Assembly: GCF_000963865.1 (NCBI RefSeq)
Contig: NZ_CP011071.1
Span: 1,120,501-1,184,500, forward strand
Direction: 5' to 3'
DNA: 64,000 nucleotides
Source of the DNA: Flagellimonas lutaonensis
GTDB taxonomy: Bacteria; Bacteroidota; Bacteroidia; Flavobacteriales; Flavobacteriaceae
In this document: piece after piece, positions 17,423-26,585 of the stretch
Position numbering within the stretch: position 1 is the stretch's first letter
Layout of the letters: each line of letters begins with the position of its first letter
Notes under the pieces: model-generated
What the model saw: the letters and a program-made list of their open reading frames with translations, nothing else
What the model was told of the DNA's origin: nothing
The model's database searches: none
Made by a program: the position numbers and the translations under genes

Positions 17423-20242
17423 ATGCTGAAAAAAGCCTTACTTACGCTCTTCACATTGACCATTGCATATACCGCAATCGGTCAAAGCGGTATTAGCGGA
17501 ACACTCTTTGACGGGGAGATAAACGACGTGTTACCGTTTGCCAATGTTTTGATTGAAGGTACATCAAAAGGTGCTACCTCTGATTTTGACGGCAAGTATG
17601 AAATTTCAATCGAGCCGGGCACTTATGCTTTAGTGGTTTCTTACTTGGGCTACGAGACCAAGAAAATAACAGATATTGTGGTAGAGCCCAATGAATATAC
17701 CATTGTGGATGTCACCCTAAATTCGTCTGCAAACCAACTGGATGAAGTAGTTGTCACAACAAGTGTTACTAAAAATACAGAGGCCTCAGTATTGCAAGTA
17801 CAGAAAGCATCGGTAAAATTATTGGACGGCCTATCACTGCAAAGTATCAAAAGAACCGGTGCCAACGATATTGCCTCTGCAGTCAAATCTGTTCCTGGAG
17901 TTTCTGTTCAAGGAGGCAAATATGTTTATGTGAGGGGCCTAGGCGATAGATATACCAAAACTACCTTAAACGGCATGGATGTACCCGGATTGGACCCGGA
18001 CAGAAATACGCTTCAACTGGATCTATTTCCCACGACTATTCTGGATAACATACAGGTCGTAAAATCATTCACCCCCGAATCATCAGCCGATTTTACCGGT
18101 GGTTATGTCGACATTGTCACCAAAGATATTCCCTCCAAACAGGAATATAATCTTTCTGTGGGAGTTGGCTACAACTCCTCTATGCACTTCAATGATAATT
18201 TTTTGACTTCAAAGAAAAGTAGTACCGATTTTCTGGGTTTTGATAATGGTCAACGTGACCTACCGATTGGCCGTAGTGAGGTCATACCGCCCCCATCAGC
18301 AGACAATCCGGCCTTGACCCAGTTCACACAAAGGTTAGAGCCGGAAATGGCTGTCAAAAAAGACCAAAGCTTTATGAACTACAACTTTAGTTTTTCAGGG
18401 GGGAATCAGTACAGTATTGGTGAAGAGTCTAGGCTTGGTTTCTTGGCTTCTCTAAGCTATCGTAACACAACCGATTTTTTTCAAGATGCCGAGAACAATT
18501 TTTGGTTCAAAAACAGGTCAAGCAGTGCAATATATGAGTTGGAACCAGATCGCCTACAGAGTGGTGACATAGCCATTAACAATGTTTTAATCAGTGGACT
18601 TGCCGGGATAGCACTTAAAACAAAAAGGTCAAAATATAAGTTGAACATACTGCATATTCAAAATGGCGAGTCTAGAAATGCCTTTTTCAATGTAGCGTCT
18701 TTACTATTTGATGAAGTTCGCGGTGTACGGGATAATATTGAATACACCGAGAGATCGGTCACCAATGCGTTCTTGGGCGGAATCCATACCAGTTCTGATG
18801 CTTCATGGACAGTAGAATGGAAATTTTCCCCAACTCTTTCCATTATTAATGACAAAGATGTGCGTTTTTCATCATTTGAAATAAATGATGTTGGGGAATT
18901 GATAATAAGACCTAGTAGCTTTGGCCCCCCTACGAGAATATGGCGAGATCTTGAGGAAATCAATCTAGCTGGTAAACTTGATTTCACCAGAAAACATAAA
19001 TTGTTCAATAAGAACGCGAAGCTGACTTTTGGTGGTGCCTACACCTATAAGGATAGGGACTTTGGTATAGACCAATATTTTCTGTCGGTTCTGCCGTCAC
19101 CCGCCGTTCCGATTGATGGTAATTCAGATAATCTGCTAATACCGGAAAACATCTGGACCCCAGAAACGGATGCGGGAACTTACATAACCGGAAATTTTGA
19201 GCCGACGAACACTTTCGAGGCGTATTCTACCCTTGCGGCTGCACATATTGGTGAAGAATTCCAGTTATCCCCACGTTTGAAAAGCATTTTAGGCCTTCGT
19301 TATGAAAAGTTCGAACTTTTTTACACAGGCCAGAACAACCTTGGGGACATCGTTTTGAACGAAGAAAAAATTATCGATGTATCTGATATTTTTCCATCAG
19401 CCAACTTGATTTTTGACTTTAATGAAGAAGGGAATACAAAAGCAAGGGCATCATATTCTAAGACCACGGCCCGCCCATCCTTTAAAGAGGCCTCGATAGC
19501 CGAGATATTCGATCCTTTGACCAACAGGGTTTTTATTGGTAACCTTGATTTAGAACCTACTTATATCAATAATTTTGATTTACGTTTTGAAAGGTACGGT
19601 GAGAACTCCCAATTTTTTGCAATAAGCGCTTTCTACAAGACTTTTACCGACCCGATAGAATTAGTGGCTTTTGAGCAAGCCCCGGATAATTTTAAGCCAC
19701 AGAACGTCGAGTCGGCACGGGTTTTCGGAGCAGAATTGGAAGTAAGGCAGTCCCTTGGAATTTTGAGCCCTGCCTTTAAAGAAGTCTCCTTGAATGCGAA
19801 TTTCTCCGTAATAGATTCGCAAGTCGATATGAGCGAAACCGAATTCAACTCTCGCCAATTGGCTGCCCGAGAGGGAGAAAGAATAGAAGACACAAGAGAA
19901 TTACAAGGGCAATCCCCATTCTTGATAAATCTTGGCGTGAATTATCGAGGTCAAAACAATGGATGGCAAGGGGGTCTTTTCTACAATGTTCAGGGAAAGA
20001 CCCTAGAAGTAGTCGGAATCAGAGCGGTTCCTGACGTATATACCTTACCTTTCCACAATTTGACGATGTCAATAGGAAAGGAGTTTGGTAAGAATAGGAA
20101 TTCTAGGATAACAGTGAGATTTTCGAACATTTTAGATGATAAAATAGAGAGTGTTTATCAATCGTTCAGGGCTAACGATCAGATTTACTCATTGCGTGAT
20201 CCCGGTCAGACCATTTCTTTGGGTTATAGCTTAAATTTTTAA
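17423..20242 (+). CDS. TonB-dependent outer-membrane receptor, probable Pho-regulon member
   Basis: A 939-residue receptor: signal peptide (to about AIGQ, residue 20), a carboxypeptidase-D-like domain (about 22-105, ANVLIEGTSKGATSDFDGKYEI), a plug domain (SVPGVSVQGGKYVYVRGLGDRY, TLNGMDVPG, GGYVDIVTKD) and a 22-strand-type barrel ending in a terminal aromatic-rich strand (ISLGYSLNF). There is no SusD partner. The ATG at 17423 is chosen because it begins the signal peptide. The neighbouring lipoprotein may be its surface partner, and the phoBR pair its regulator; the substrate is unknown (phosphate ester or polyphosphate would fit). Confidence 0.88.
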   Translation: MLKKALLTLFTLTIAYTAIGQSGISGTLFDGEINDVLPFANVLIEGTSKGATSDFDGKYEISIEPGTYALVVSYLGYETKKITDIVVEPNEYTIVDVTLNSSANQLDEVVVTTSVTKNTEASVLQVQKASVKLLDGLSLQSIKRTGANDIASAVKSVPGVSVQGGKYVYVRGLGDRYTKTTLNGMDVPGLDPDRNTLQLDLFPTTILDNIQVVKSFTPESSADFTGGYVDIVTKDIPSKQEYNLSVGVGYNSSMHFNDNFLTSKKSSTDFLGFDNGQRDLPIGRSEVIPPPSADNPALTQFTQRLEPEMAVKKDQSFMNYNFSFSGGNQYSIGEESRLGFLASLSYRNTTDFFQDAENNFWFKNRSSSAIYELEPDRLQSGDIAINNVLISGLAGIALKTKRSKYKLNILHIQNGESRNAFFNVASLLFDEVRGVRDNIEYTERSVTNAFLGGIHTSSDASWTVEWKFSPTLSIINDKDVRFSSFEINDVGELIIRPSSFGPPTRIWRDLEEINLAGKLDFTRKHKLFNKNAKLTFGGAYTYKDRDFGIDQYFLSVLPSPAVPIDGNSDNLLIPENIWTPETDAGTYITGNFEPTNTFEAYSTLAAAHIGEEFQLSPRLKSILGLRYEKFELFYTGQNNLGDIVLNEEKIIDVSDIFPSANLIFDFNEEGNTKARASYSKTTARPSFKEASIAEIFDPLTNRVFIGNLDLEPTYINNFDLRFERYGENSQFFAISAFYKTFTDPIELVAFEQAPDNFKPQNVESARVFGAELEVRQSLGILSPAFKEVSLNANFSVIDSQVDMSETEFNSRQLAAREGERIEDTRELQGQSPFLINLGVNYRGQNNGWQGGLFYNVQGKTLEVVGIRAVPDVYTLPFHNLTMSIGKEFGKNRNSRITVRFSNILDDKIESVYQSFRANDQIYSLRDPGQTISLGYSLNF

Positions 20243-20271
20243 CTAATTGAGTCAGTTAGTTTAAATGCCTG

Positions 20272-20304
20272 AAAGGCCTTGATATTGAAATCAGGGCCTT
20301 TTTT
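20272..20304 (+). terminator. Rho-independent terminator of the TonB receptor
   Basis: Twelve-base arms AAAGGCCTTGAT and ATCAGGGCCTTT (one G-T pair) with a 6-nt loop and a T-run. Confidence 0.88.
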
Positions 20305-20368
20305 GTGCATTTCATCGAAAAGTGTAGTGTTTTTCTTTCCTCCAAAAAGCTTAGCAGGCTAAAATTTC

Positions 20369-20376
20369 TATATTTG
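20369..20376 (+). promoter_or_regulatory. Candidate -7 box for first mini-T9SS gene
   Basis: TATATTTG, exact TAnnTTTG match, ending 27 nt before the ATG at 20404. Confidence 0.5.
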
Positions 20377-20403
20377 TGGCATACCCTTTGCTACCAGTAC
20401 TTT

Positions 20404-20712
20404 ATGAAGCACTTTTACCTGATTGCATTCTTCTTTGTTTGCTCCCTGGGATTTTCACAACAATCTCAAGGTAAGGGTGATATTGACGGGCTCAAACTTT
20501 ATCCAAATCCTGTAACAAACGGTAAAATCTTTATCAGCACCACCCTGAATGCCCCAAAAAAAATCCTGATTTTTGATATATTGGGCACTCAAGTCTTGCA
20601 GACAACCATTTTGGGCAAAGAATTGAACCTCTCTGATCTTGACAAAGGGGTCTATATTATTCGGGTCTTCGAAAAAGACAAGGTGGCTACCCGAAAGCTT
20701 ATCATCCGATAA
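20404..20712 (+). CDS. Minimal secreted T9SS type A sorting-domain protein
   Basis: A 102-residue protein: signal peptide (cut near GFSQ, residue 19), about ten spacer residues, then a complete T9SS type A C-terminal domain (LKLYPNPVTNGKIFIS, ILIFDILGTQVLQ, LDKGVYIIRVFEKDKVATRKLIIR). In this family the domain directs a cargo through the type IX secretion system; here there is virtually no cargo. The reading frame extends upstream to 20305, but only the ATG at 20404 starts the signal peptide and it matches the promoter box. A paralogous gene follows 166 bp downstream. It may be a regulator or surface peptide; function unknown. Confidence 0.8.
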   Translation: MKHFYLIAFFFVCSLGFSQQSQGKGDIDGLKLYPNPVTNGKIFISTTLNAPKKILIFDILGTQVLQTTILGKELNLSDLDKGVYIIRVFEKDKVATRKLIIR

Positions 20713-20878
20713 TTTTAAAAGGGCTTCCCACTCTTTAAAACCGCACCTTCTTCACAAGTAAATTCCCTTTCACATCAAAGAAATGGCCTTTACCTACAAA
20801 AATTGGCGTTTCACAACATTTAGTACTTGATTGTAAGACATTTACATACCTTTACCCTGCTTATCCCAAATCAAGCAT

Positions 20879-21202
20879 ATGAAGAAAATCTACTTAATCC
20901 TCATTATGGTGATTCCAATATATGCCATGGGCCAAGACCTTGTAGAGGTCAACCACCCCAAGCCACAGGAGCTAAAGGGTTTTAAAATGTACCCAAACCC
21001 TGCTTATGGCGATGAAATCTATATTACCACCGCCACCAACGGCAACAAGAAGATTGCCGTCTATGATGTGTTTGGCGAACTGGTATTGACAGAGGTGATT
21101 ACCACAAATACCTTGAACATTTCACGGTTGGTTCCTGGGGTGTATGTGCTGCAGGTAACCGAACGTAAAAAGACCATGACCCGAAAACTTGTGGTCAAAT
21201 AA
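20879..21202 (+). CDS. Minimal secreted T9SS type A sorting-domain protein, paralogue
   Basis: A 107-residue paralogue of the preceding gene: signal peptide cut near AMGQ (residue 19), about 13 spacer residues, then the sorting domain (FKMYPNPAYGDEIYI, IAVYDVFGELVLTEV, LVPGVYVLQVTERKKTMTRKLVVK). Overall similarity to its neighbour is clear but partial, so the duplication is not recent. Like it, the protein has no recognisable cargo. A TACCTTTA (one mismatch to TAnnTTTG) upstream suggests its own promoter, and a terminator follows. Confidence 0.8.
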   Translation: MKKIYLILIMVIPIYAMGQDLVEVNHPKPQELKGFKMYPNPAYGDEIYITTATNGNKKIAVYDVFGELVLTEVITTNTLNISRLVPGVYVLQVTERKKTMTRKLVVK

Positions 21203-21224
21203 TCACAGAAAACATTAAGTGCAC

Positions 21225-21253
21225 AAAGGCCCTGACAATAGTCGGGGCTTTTT
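21225..21253 (+). terminator. Terminator after second mini-T9SS gene
   Basis: AAAGGCCCTGAC and GTCGGGGCTTT form a stem with a 4-nt loop and a T-run just before the LuxE-like gene. Confidence 0.8.
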
Positions 21254-21278
21254 ATTTTGGCTATTTTAGCCAATACCA

Positions 21279-22265
21279 ATGGATGATGGGATAGCAAATA
21301 AAATTTTTGAAATTTCCGGCGAAAAGGATTTTGAACAAACGGCCCTGGAACTTTTTGGGCATCAATACCAAAACAATGCCGTTTACAAGACCTTTTGCGA
21401 TCATTTAAGGAAAGCGCCGCCCAATGTCAAACAATTGGATGACATACCGTTTTTGCCCATCGAGTTTTTTAAATCACATCAGGTGGTCTCGGGCAAAAAA
21501 GATTATGCCCTGTGTTTTGAAAGCAGTGGTACCACTGGTGCTGAAACCAGCAAACACTTTGTGGCCGACCCATCGCTCTATAAAAAAAGCTTTTTGTTGG
21601 GTTTCGAGCGTTGTTACGGCCGGGTCGATGAACTGTGCATCTTGGCCCTATTGCCCTCATATCTTGAACGGCAAGGCTCATCGTTGGTCTTTATGGTGGA
21701 AGAACTCATCAAAAGAACCGGGCATCCTGACAGCGGTTTTTATCTCTACAATCACGATGAACTCCATCAAAAACTTCAAAAACTAGAGAAAACCAATACC
21801 AAATCACTCTTGATCGGGGTATCGTTTGCCCTATTGGATTTTGCCGAAAAATATCCGCAGCAACTAAAACACACCACGGTTATGGAAACGGGGGGTATGA
21901 AGGGCCGACGCAAAGAGCTGATCAGGGAAGAACTGCACAGACTCTTGACAACTGCCTTTGGGGTCGAAAAAATCCACTCAGAGTACGGGATGACCGAATT
22001 GCTCTCACAGGCCTATTCAAAAGGGAACGGTAGGTTTGAAGCCCCGCCATGGATGAAAATAATGATCCGCGACACCGAAGACCCCTTGCACTACCCGATA
22101 GTGGACAAAACAGGTGGGGTAAATGTCATTGACCTGGCCAATATCGACTCATGCGCTTTTATCGCCACCCAAGACTTGGGCAAGGCAAATGATGATGGCA
22201 GTTTTGAAATATTGGGCCGCTTTGACCACTCTGATGTGAGGGGCTGTAATTTGATGGCCCTGTAA
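21279..22265 (+). CDS. LuxE-like acyl-protein synthetase / adenylate-forming enzyme
   Basis: A 328-residue member of the LuxE branch of the ANL adenylating superfamily. The ATP loop is ESSGTTGAETSKH, the mid motif is HSEYGMTEL and the C-terminal hinge GRFDHSDVRGCN. LuxE activates fatty acids to acyl-AMP and transfers them to its own Cys in luminescent bacteria; relatives in non-luminous bacteria activate other acids. It lacks the mobile C-terminal ANL domain, as usual for this branch. It stands alone, with no luxCD or reductase gene nearby, so the acid activated is unknown. After it, about 180 bp to tyrS hold no recognised feature. Confidence 0.82.
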   Translation: MDDGIANKIFEISGEKDFEQTALELFGHQYQNNAVYKTFCDHLRKAPPNVKQLDDIPFLPIEFFKSHQVVSGKKDYALCFESSGTTGAETSKHFVADPSLYKKSFLLGFERCYGRVDELCILALLPSYLERQGSSLVFMVEELIKRTGHPDSGFYLYNHDELHQKLQKLEKTNTKSLLIGVSFALLDFAEKYPQQLKHTTVMETGGMKGRRKELIREELHRLLTTAFGVEKIHSEYGMTELLSQAYSKGNGRFEAPPWMKIMIRDTEDPLHYPIVDKTGGVNVIDLANIDSCAFIATQDLGKANDDGSFEILGRFDHSDVRGCNLMAL

Positions 22266-22445
22266 GAATAAATCTCATTTTGCCTTATGTTCCATTTCAA
22301 TAAAGGAATTGTGGGCGCATATTTAATTTACTTTTCCCTCTCTTTATTACGGCACTGTAAAAGACACAAAACAAATTGTCTTTCCCGATTTATTCGATTT
22401 CTATACGGTATGTTGCTCCTGCTCCTTGGCAGAATTATATAGATA

Positions 22446-23741
22446 TCATTTAAAGACCAGTACAAAGTAATTCTTTTTGCCCCGCTGCAGTAAAACAAAC
22501 TTATCGTTGATAAGGTCGTTCTTGGTGATGGTATGCTGCTGGCCCACTTTCTCTTTGTTTACAGAGATGGCGTTTTGCTTCAATTCCCTGATGGCTTCAC
22601 CGTTCGATTTCAGAAATCCGGTTTTGGCGGCAAGGGCTGCTACCATATCCAACCCTTCATCAAGAACATCGCCGGAAAGCTCAGCTTGGGGCACCCCTTC
22701 AAAAACTTCTAGAAAGGTTTTTTCGTCGAGCTGCTTTAACTGGTCAGATGTCGACTTTCCAAAAAGTATTTCACTGGCCCTTACCGCGTTCTCAAAATCT
22801 TGCCGCGAATGCACCATAACGGTAACCTCCTCGGCCAATTTTTTCTGTAGAATTCTTAAGTGGGGTGCTTGGTTGTGTTCGCCCACCAGACTTTCTATTT
22901 CTTCTTTGGGCAAGAGGGTGAAAATCTTGATGTACTTTTCGGCATCCTCATCTGAGGTGTTCAGCCAATACTGATAGAATTTATAGGGTGATGTACGGTC
23001 GGCATCCAACCAAATATTACCACTTTCTGTCTTACCGAACTTAGATCCGTCTGCTTTGGTTATCAACGGGCAGGTTAGGGCATAGCCCTTGCCTCCATCA
23101 ATTCTGCGAATAAGCTCTGTGCCGGTAGTGATGTTTCCCCATTGGTCGCTGCCGCCCATTTGTAATGTACAGTCGTATTCTCGATAGAGGTGCAAAAAAT
23201 CGTAGCCTTGCACCAGCTGGTAGGTAAACTCGGTAAAAGACATGCCTTCTTTTGCGTCTGATGACAATCTTTTTTTCACAGAGTCTTTTGCCATCATATA
23301 ATTGACGGTTATATGCTTGCCCACATCTCTAATGAAGTCCAGAAAAGAAAAATCCTTCATCCAATCATAATTGTTCACCAAAATCGCCGCATTCTTTTCG
23401 TCGCTTTCAAAATCGAGAAAACGGGCCAACTGTTCTTTGATGGCCTCTTGGTTGTGCCGCAACGTCTCTTCATCGAGCAGGTTTCGCTCGGCCGATTTTC
23501 CTGAGGGATCGCCAATCATACCGGTGGCGCCTCCCACCAGTGCAACAGGCCTGTGCCCCGCCAGCTGAAAATGTCGCAGCATCATCACACTGACCAAATG
23601 GCCAATATGCAACGAATCTGCCGTAGGGTCAATGCCCACATAAGCTGATTGTATGCCACGCAACAGGTGTTCTTCGGTACCGGGCATAACATCATGAAGC
23701 ATGCCCCTCCATTCCAATTCCTTGACAAAATTCTTCGTCAT
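22446..23741 (-). CDS. tyrS: Tyrosyl-tRNA synthetase
   Basis: A 431-residue class I synthetase that charges tRNA-Tyr. HIGH motif at 45-48 (LHIGHL), the KMSKS equivalent KFGKT in [12 protein letters not shown], tyrosine-binding YDFLHL and [10 protein letters not shown], and a C-terminal S4-like RNA-binding region ([11 protein letters not shown]). The ATG at 23741 is used; the TTG at 23768 lies inside the promoter box region and is not a start. Full length for the bacterial TyrS. Confidence 0.98.
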   Translation of the reverse strand: MTKNFVKELEWRGMLHDVMPGTEEHLLRGIQSAYVGIDPTADSLHIGHLVSVMMLRHFQLAGHRPVALVGGATGMIGDPSGKSAERNLLDEETLRHNQEAIKEQLARFLDFESDEKNAAILVNNYDWMKDFSFLDFIRDVGKHITVNYMMAKDSVKKRLSSDAKEGMSFTEFTYQLVQGYDFLHLYREYDCTLQMGGSDQWGNITTGTELIRRIDGGKGYALTCPLITKADGSKFGKTESGNIWLDADRTSPYKFYQYWLNTSDEDAEKYIKIFTLLPKEEIESLVGEHNQAPHLRILQKKLAEEVTVMVHSRQDFENAVRASEILFGKSTSDQLKQLDEKTFLEVFEGVPQAELSGDVLDEGLDMVAALAAKTGFLKSNGEAIRELKQNAISVNKEKVGQQHTITKNDLINDKFVLLQRGKKNYFVLVFK

Positions 23742-23765
23742 TTTGAGCTTTTGGTTGAATTCTTG

Positions 23766-23773
23766 CAAATATA
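23766..23773 (-). promoter_or_regulatory. Candidate -7 box for tyrS
   Basis: Minus-strand TATATTTG, exact TAnnTTTG match, ending 24 nt before ATG 23741; a TTG lies about 22 bp further upstream at the usual -33 distance. Confidence 0.55.
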
Positions 23774-23828
23774 GAATGTTGTGCTACAATTACATCAATA
23801 TTACCAAGCAATTCGGTACTTTTAGAGC

Positions 23829-24845
23829 ATGGTTTTGGTAACGGGGGGCACAGGTCTTATCGGGTCGCACTTGCTGTTTGAGTTGTTGAAGAACAAACAG
23901 CCCGTGCGGGCCATTTATCGCTCTAAGAAGAGCCTTGAAAAGACAGAGAAGGTATTTTCGTACTATTCTGAACATCCCAAACAATTGATGGAAAAAATTG
24001 ATTGGGTACAAGCCGATCTGCTCGATACTACCCAATTGAATCAAAGCATAAAGGACGTGCAATACGTTTACCATTGTGCCGCCTTGATATCTTTCAATCC
24101 CGCCGATTACCAAGAGTTGGTCAAGGTCAATGTGAAGGGTACGGCCAATATTGTCAATGTCTGTCTGGTAAACAGGGTCAAAAAGCTGTGCTACCTAAGT
24201 TCGATTGCCGCCTTGGGCACCCAAACAAACGGTACGCCGGTTACCGAGAACACCCCTTGGACGGATAAAAATGCCACGGTGTACGGTCTAACCAAAAGAA
24301 GGGCAGAACTAGAGGTATGGAGAGGTACCCAAGAGGGGCTTCCCGCGGTAATTCTAAATCCTGGTGTGGTGCTGGGACCCGGATTTTGGAAAAGTGGCAG
24401 CGGCTCCTTTTTTTACTTTGCCTCAAAAGGAAACAAAAAAGCACCCCCCGGGGGCACCGGTTTCGTCTCAATCAATGATGTGGTCAGGGGCTTGATTCAG
24501 GCTATGGGGCCGGGCATTTCTAAAGAACGTTTCATCTTTGTCTCTGAGAACCTTACCTATCTAGAGATACTGCAAAGAATCGCCCGCCGATTGGGCAAAC
24601 CGGTTCCAGAGAAGGAATATGGCAAACTGGCCATCGAGGTTTTCTGGCGGCTTGATTGGGTGCGGTCCAAGCTATTGAACAAAAGAAGGCGACTGGCAAA
24701 ACAAACCGCAAAGTCTTTGTTTAACAGACAGTACTATAGCAATAAAAAAGCAACGGAATTATTGGAGTTCGAATTTGAGAACCTCGACACGGCGATAGAT
24801 TTCTGCTGTGAAAAATTTAAGGCTGATTTTCCGGAATTTTTTTAA
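23829..24845 (+). CDS. Extended SDR NAD(P)-dependent epimerase/reductase
   Basis: A 338-residue extended short-chain dehydrogenase: Rossmann motif VTGGTGLIGSH at the N-terminus, NAG-like HCAALISF, catalytic Ser in LSSIAALG and YGLTK (Tyr and Lys). It resembles the dihydroflavonol reductase / 3-beta-HSD branch; substrate unknown. The C-terminal third is basic (RSKLLNKRRRLAK). The last 29 bp overlap the 3' end of the convergent DUF4296 gene. Confidence 0.85.
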   Translation: MVLVTGGTGLIGSHLLFELLKNKQPVRAIYRSKKSLEKTEKVFSYYSEHPKQLMEKIDWVQADLLDTTQLNQSIKDVQYVYHCAALISFNPADYQELVKVNVKGTANIVNVCLVNRVKKLCYLSSIAALGTQTNGTPVTENTPWTDKNATVYGLTKRRAELEVWRGTQEGLPAVILNPGVVLGPGFWKSGSGSFFYFASKGNKKAPPGGTGFVSINDVVRGLIQAMGPGISKERFIFVSENLTYLEILQRIARRLGKPVPEKEYGKLAIEVFWRLDWVRSKLLNKRRRLAKQTAKSLFNRQYYSNKKATELLEFEFENLDTAIDFCCEKFKADFPEFF

Positions 24846-25254
24846 TGGACTTGGCCGAGATGGAAGAATCGCTCCTTTTCTTGGTCACATTCCGAAGGCT
24901 ATCTGTTTTTTCCTTTCTTGCCTTTTCTAGAATCTTGGCCTGCATTTCCAAACGAGCCTCAACATTTTCATAAATGGCTTGATACTTGAGTGGAAGCGAA
25001 GCGTAGTAAAGATCGCTCGAGGCCAACTGTGCACTATCTATACCATGCTTGTTGTAAATAAACCGCATGGCGTCGATATCGTTGGTTCGCAATATGGACT
25101 TATTGGTCGATTTGGCGGCCTGTAGTATGGCCAAATCGTACAAAATATCTGTCATTTGCTCCTCGCTTAAAAGGTTTTCTGGTTTTTCAACAACCTTCTC
25201 GGCACAAGAACAGCAACACAAAATAACCAATACCCAAATAAATGTTCGTATCAT
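24817..25254 (-). CDS. DUF4296 lipoprotein
   Basis: A 145-residue lipoprotein (CCCSCAEK near 13-20 as lipobox) of the Bacteroidota DUF4296 family, with the conserved block LLSEEQMTDILYDLAILQAAK and a helical, Lys-rich C-terminus. Function unknown. Its start overlaps the pyrC stop by 4 bp, making it the third gene of the GT2-pyrC-DUF4296 operon; its 3' end overlaps the convergent reductase gene by 29 bp. Confidence 0.88.
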   Translation of the reverse strand: MIRTFIWVLVILCCCSCAEKVVEKPENLLSEEQMTDILYDLAILQAAKSTNKSILRTNDIDAMRFIYNKHGIDSAQLASSDLYYASLPLKYQAIYENVEARLEMQAKILEKARKEKTDSLRNVTKKRSDSSISAKSIKKIPENQP

Positions 25255-26585
25255 CGGTCAAAAGTCAATCGTTTGGCCTTCTTTTGGTTGGAAAAATTTC
25301 CTCTGTCGTACGCCAAATGGCCATTCACGAAGGTACGCATTACTTGGGCATCAAAAATTGTGCCCTCGAAGGGCGACCAACCGCATTTGTACAAAATGTT
25401 TTCTTTGGCCACGCTCCAAGGTTCTTTCAGGCTCACCTGAACGAGGTCGGCAAAATACCCTTCGCGCACAAATCCCCTGTTTTCTATTTCGAACAGCTTG
25501 GCAGGGTTATGGCACATCTTTTCCACAATTTTTTCCAAAGAAATCTTTCCCACTTTATGGCACTGTAACATGGCCACAAGGGCGTGCTGCACCAGAGGGC
25601 CGCCCGAAGGGGCCTTGGTGTAGACATTCTTTTTCTCATCCAAGGTATGGGGCGCGTGGTCGGTGGCCACTACATCAAAACGATCATCGAGCAATGCTTG
25701 CCAAAGTTGCTCGCGATCGGTTGCCGTTTTCACCGCCGGGTTCCATTTGATAAGGGTGCCTTTTTTTTCATAATCCCTGTCTGAGAACCAAAGATGGTGT
25801 ATGCACACCTCAGCGGTGATTTTTTTGTTTTCCAACGGAATATCATTTCTGAACAACTCCGTTTCCGCCCCAGTGGAAATATGGAAAACATGCAAGCGTG
25901 CGCCGGTCTTTTTTGCCAGTTCTATCGCCCGCGAAGAAGATAGGTAGCACGCCTCGGCACTGCGTATCAGCGGATGGTATTTAATGGGAATGTCCTCTCC
26001 GTATTTCTTCAGATACCGGTCAAGATTTCGCCGTATGGTGCCCTCATCTTCACAATGCGCCGAAATGACCATCTCTGTATTTGAAAAAATCTGCTCGATT
26101 ACGTGCTCGTCGTCTACCAGCATGTTTCCGGTAGAAGAACCCAAAAAGAGCTTGATACCTGAACAGCTTTTGGAATCTAATCGTTTTATTTCTTCAAGGT
26201 TATCGTTGGTGCCCCCAAACTTGAAAGAATAGTTCGCGAACGAATTCTTTGATGCAATCGTAAATTTTTCTTCGAGCTTCTCGATGGTGGTGGTCTGAGG
26301 GATTGTATTGGGCTGCTCCATAAAGGAGGTTATACCCCCAGCAATGGCCGCCCTGCTCTCGCTTGCGATATCGCCTTTGTGCGTAAGGCCGGGTTCGCGG
26401 AAGTGCACTTGGTCGTCAATCGCCCCAGGCAACAGATAATCGCCTTCTAAATCAATTATTTGGGCGTGGGCATCGGCAATGCCACTGGCAACCTTTTCGA
26501 TACGCTCATCGACAATAAGAACATCTACTTCGCCTATTGAGCCTTCATTTACAAGCTTGGCATTTTTTAGAAGTATTCTAGCCAT
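25251..26585 (-). CDS. pyrC: Dihydroorotase
   Basis: A 444-residue amidohydrolase of pyrimidine synthesis converting carbamoyl-aspartate to dihydroorotate. Metal and substrate motifs: DDQVHFREPGLTHKGD near 57-72, HCEDEG, LHVFHIST, and DHAPHTLDEK. The first metal motif reads DQVH rather than HxH; I recall this form as usual in Bacteroidota dihydroorotases, so it is not a defect. It overlaps the GT2 gene by 8 bp and the DUF4296 gene by 4 bp, forming one operon. Confidence 0.92.
   Translation of the reverse strand: MARILLKNAKLVNEGSIGEVDVLIVDERIEKVASGIADAHAQIIDLEGDYLLPGAIDDQVHFREPGLTHKGDIASESRAAIAGGITSFMEQPNTIPQTTTIEKLEEKFTIASKNSFANYSFKFGGTNDNLEEIKRLDSKSCSGIKLFLGSSTGNMLVDDEHVIEQIFSNTEMVISAHCEDEGTIRRNLDRYLKKYGEDIPIKYHPLIRSAEACYLSSSRAIELAKKTGARLHVFHISTGAETELFRNDIPLENKKITAEVCIHHLWFSDRDYEKKGTLIKWNPAVKTATDREQLWQALLDDRFDVVATDHAPHTLDEKKNVYTKAPSGGPLVQHALVAMLQCHKVGKISLEKIVEKMCHNPAKLFEIENRGFVREGYFADLVQVSLKEPWSVAKENILYKCGWSPFEGTIFDAQVMRTFVNGHLAYDRGNFSNQKKAKRLTFDR

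Noticed and set aside
22266-22445. Gap before tyrS searched for a tRNA or small gene
   Set aside because: No cloverleaf, terminator or credible reading frame seen.
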